NCBI GenBank assembly: GCA_021297855.1
Contig: JAJTHM010000004.1
Span: 1-43,142 of the forward strand
Direction: 5' to 3'
Length of the DNA stretch: 43,142 nt
From: Sphingobacteriales bacterium
GTDB lineage: Bacteria; Bacteroidota; Bacteroidia; Chitinophagales; JADJOU01
Below, piece after piece: positions 42,796 through 43,142 of this stretch; the stretch's first letter is position 1; the number at the start of each line of letters is the position of its first letter. Position numbers and translations under genes: made by a program. Under the pieces are notes generated by a model that saw nothing but the letters and a program-made list of their open reading frames with translations, was not told the DNA's origin and did no database searches.

Positions 42796-43137
42796 TTAAT
42801 TTTGAGCAACTCTTTTTCGTAAAATTGAATGAGCTTCTTTGATTTTTTTTGAGGAGTCAATGTCGCAAATCATTGCTGGAAATATAGTTTTTTTTCCCGT
42901 TATTGAAGTCACAATTTGGGTTTCGCCACCTTGAATCATAACACCCTTAAATATTGTTTTTGAACTGCTTTTTCTTATTAATACATCAATTTCAGTCGAA
43001 TCTAAAAAAAATAATTTGCCATTTTCAGTTTCTACTATCCCAGTGTTTTTAGGTCGTGTATTTTCTCGATGTTTTAGATTTACATCTTTATTTATATGCT
43101 TTCTTAAGAGAATGTGTTTGATATCTTTAAATTTCAT
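42796..43137 (-). CDS. Hypothetical protein
   Basis: A 113-residue protein of unknown family. The N-terminus is basic (KDIKHILLRKHINKDVNLKHR). The middle is beta-rich (ETENGKLFFLDSTEIDVLIR; FKGVMIQGGETQIVTSITG) and the end helical and basic (AHSILRKRVAQN). No signal peptide or membrane helix is seen. The start lies at the window edge, so a longer form further upstream cannot be excluded. Confidence 0.5.
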   Translation of the reverse strand: MKFKDIKHILLRKHINKDVNLKHRENTRPKNTGIVETENGKLFFLDSTEIDVLIRKSSSKTIFKGVMIQGGETQIVTSITGKKTIFPAMICDIDSSKKIKEAHSILRKRVAQN

Positions 43138-43142
43138 AAAAT

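Overview
The window is from an AT-rich member of the Bacteroidota. The evidence is the gliding gene gldG, a GldM-type C-terminal domain, family-typical small proteins (DUF3127, the Lys/Glu-rich 35-residue protein), TonB-linked outer membrane barrels, and many Bacteroidota-style promoters with a TAnnTTTG -7 box. Classical Shine-Dalgarno sites are largely absent. No rRNA, tRNA or CRISPR array was seen. I cannot name the genus.

Layout. 1-3200 (minus): a YkuD_2-type L,D-transpeptidase and a YiiX-type peptidase in a two-gene operon, then dnaB. 3300-9600: folB, an outer membrane receptor plus a small barrel protein, DUF3127, an M29 aminopeptidase, a GtrA-family membrane protein, nadD and a small anchored protein. 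9700-14945: a TPR/class III adenylyl cyclase, then a tight metF-pth-scpA-flippase run in which the last three genes overlap. 14947-24075: an accessory defence island. 24076-26862: a non-coding stretch with 21-bp tandem repeats, then a second YkuD_2 protein and a large L,D-transpeptidase. 26922-31837: pheS (minus), rho, groES and groEL. 32176-34879: a small secreted protein, xth, debris of a GxxExxY gene, a RelE/ParE toxin-antitoxin pair and a DUF2238 membrane protein. 35010-39900 (minus): cysS, an ArnT-like glycosyltransferase and gldG. 40048-43137: a frameshifted GldM-C-like gene, a DUF3592-like protein, an IcmF that lacks its mutase half, and two small minus-strand genes.

The most interesting part is the type I restriction-modification island. 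Every hsd junction has been invaded. hsdM has an in-frame TAA and, just after it, a 33-bp in-frame palindromic insert. A GxxExxY nuclease-like gene bracketed by two nested inverted repeats sits between two copies of the hsdM tail, and the downstream copy still overlaps the hsdS start. A REP-associated tyrosine transposase (RAYT) lies between hsdS and hsdR and carries GTAG-headed palindromes inside its own coding sequence. Its stop overlaps a truncated copy of the hsdR start. An AbiEi/AbiEii module with its own operator and promoter follows, and then the full hsdR begins, overlapping the abiEii stop by one base. hsdR itself is frameshifted between the nuclease and helicase parts. As sequenced the system probably does not restrict, while AbiE looks intact.

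Other loci show related small mobile parts: a GTAG-headed palindrome after folB, a second, truncated GxxExxY gene flanked by 9-bp inverted repeats beside xth, and strong intergenic hairpins. The chromosomal genes cover replication, folate and NAD metabolism, translation, transcription termination, protein folding, cell wall crosslinking and gliding.
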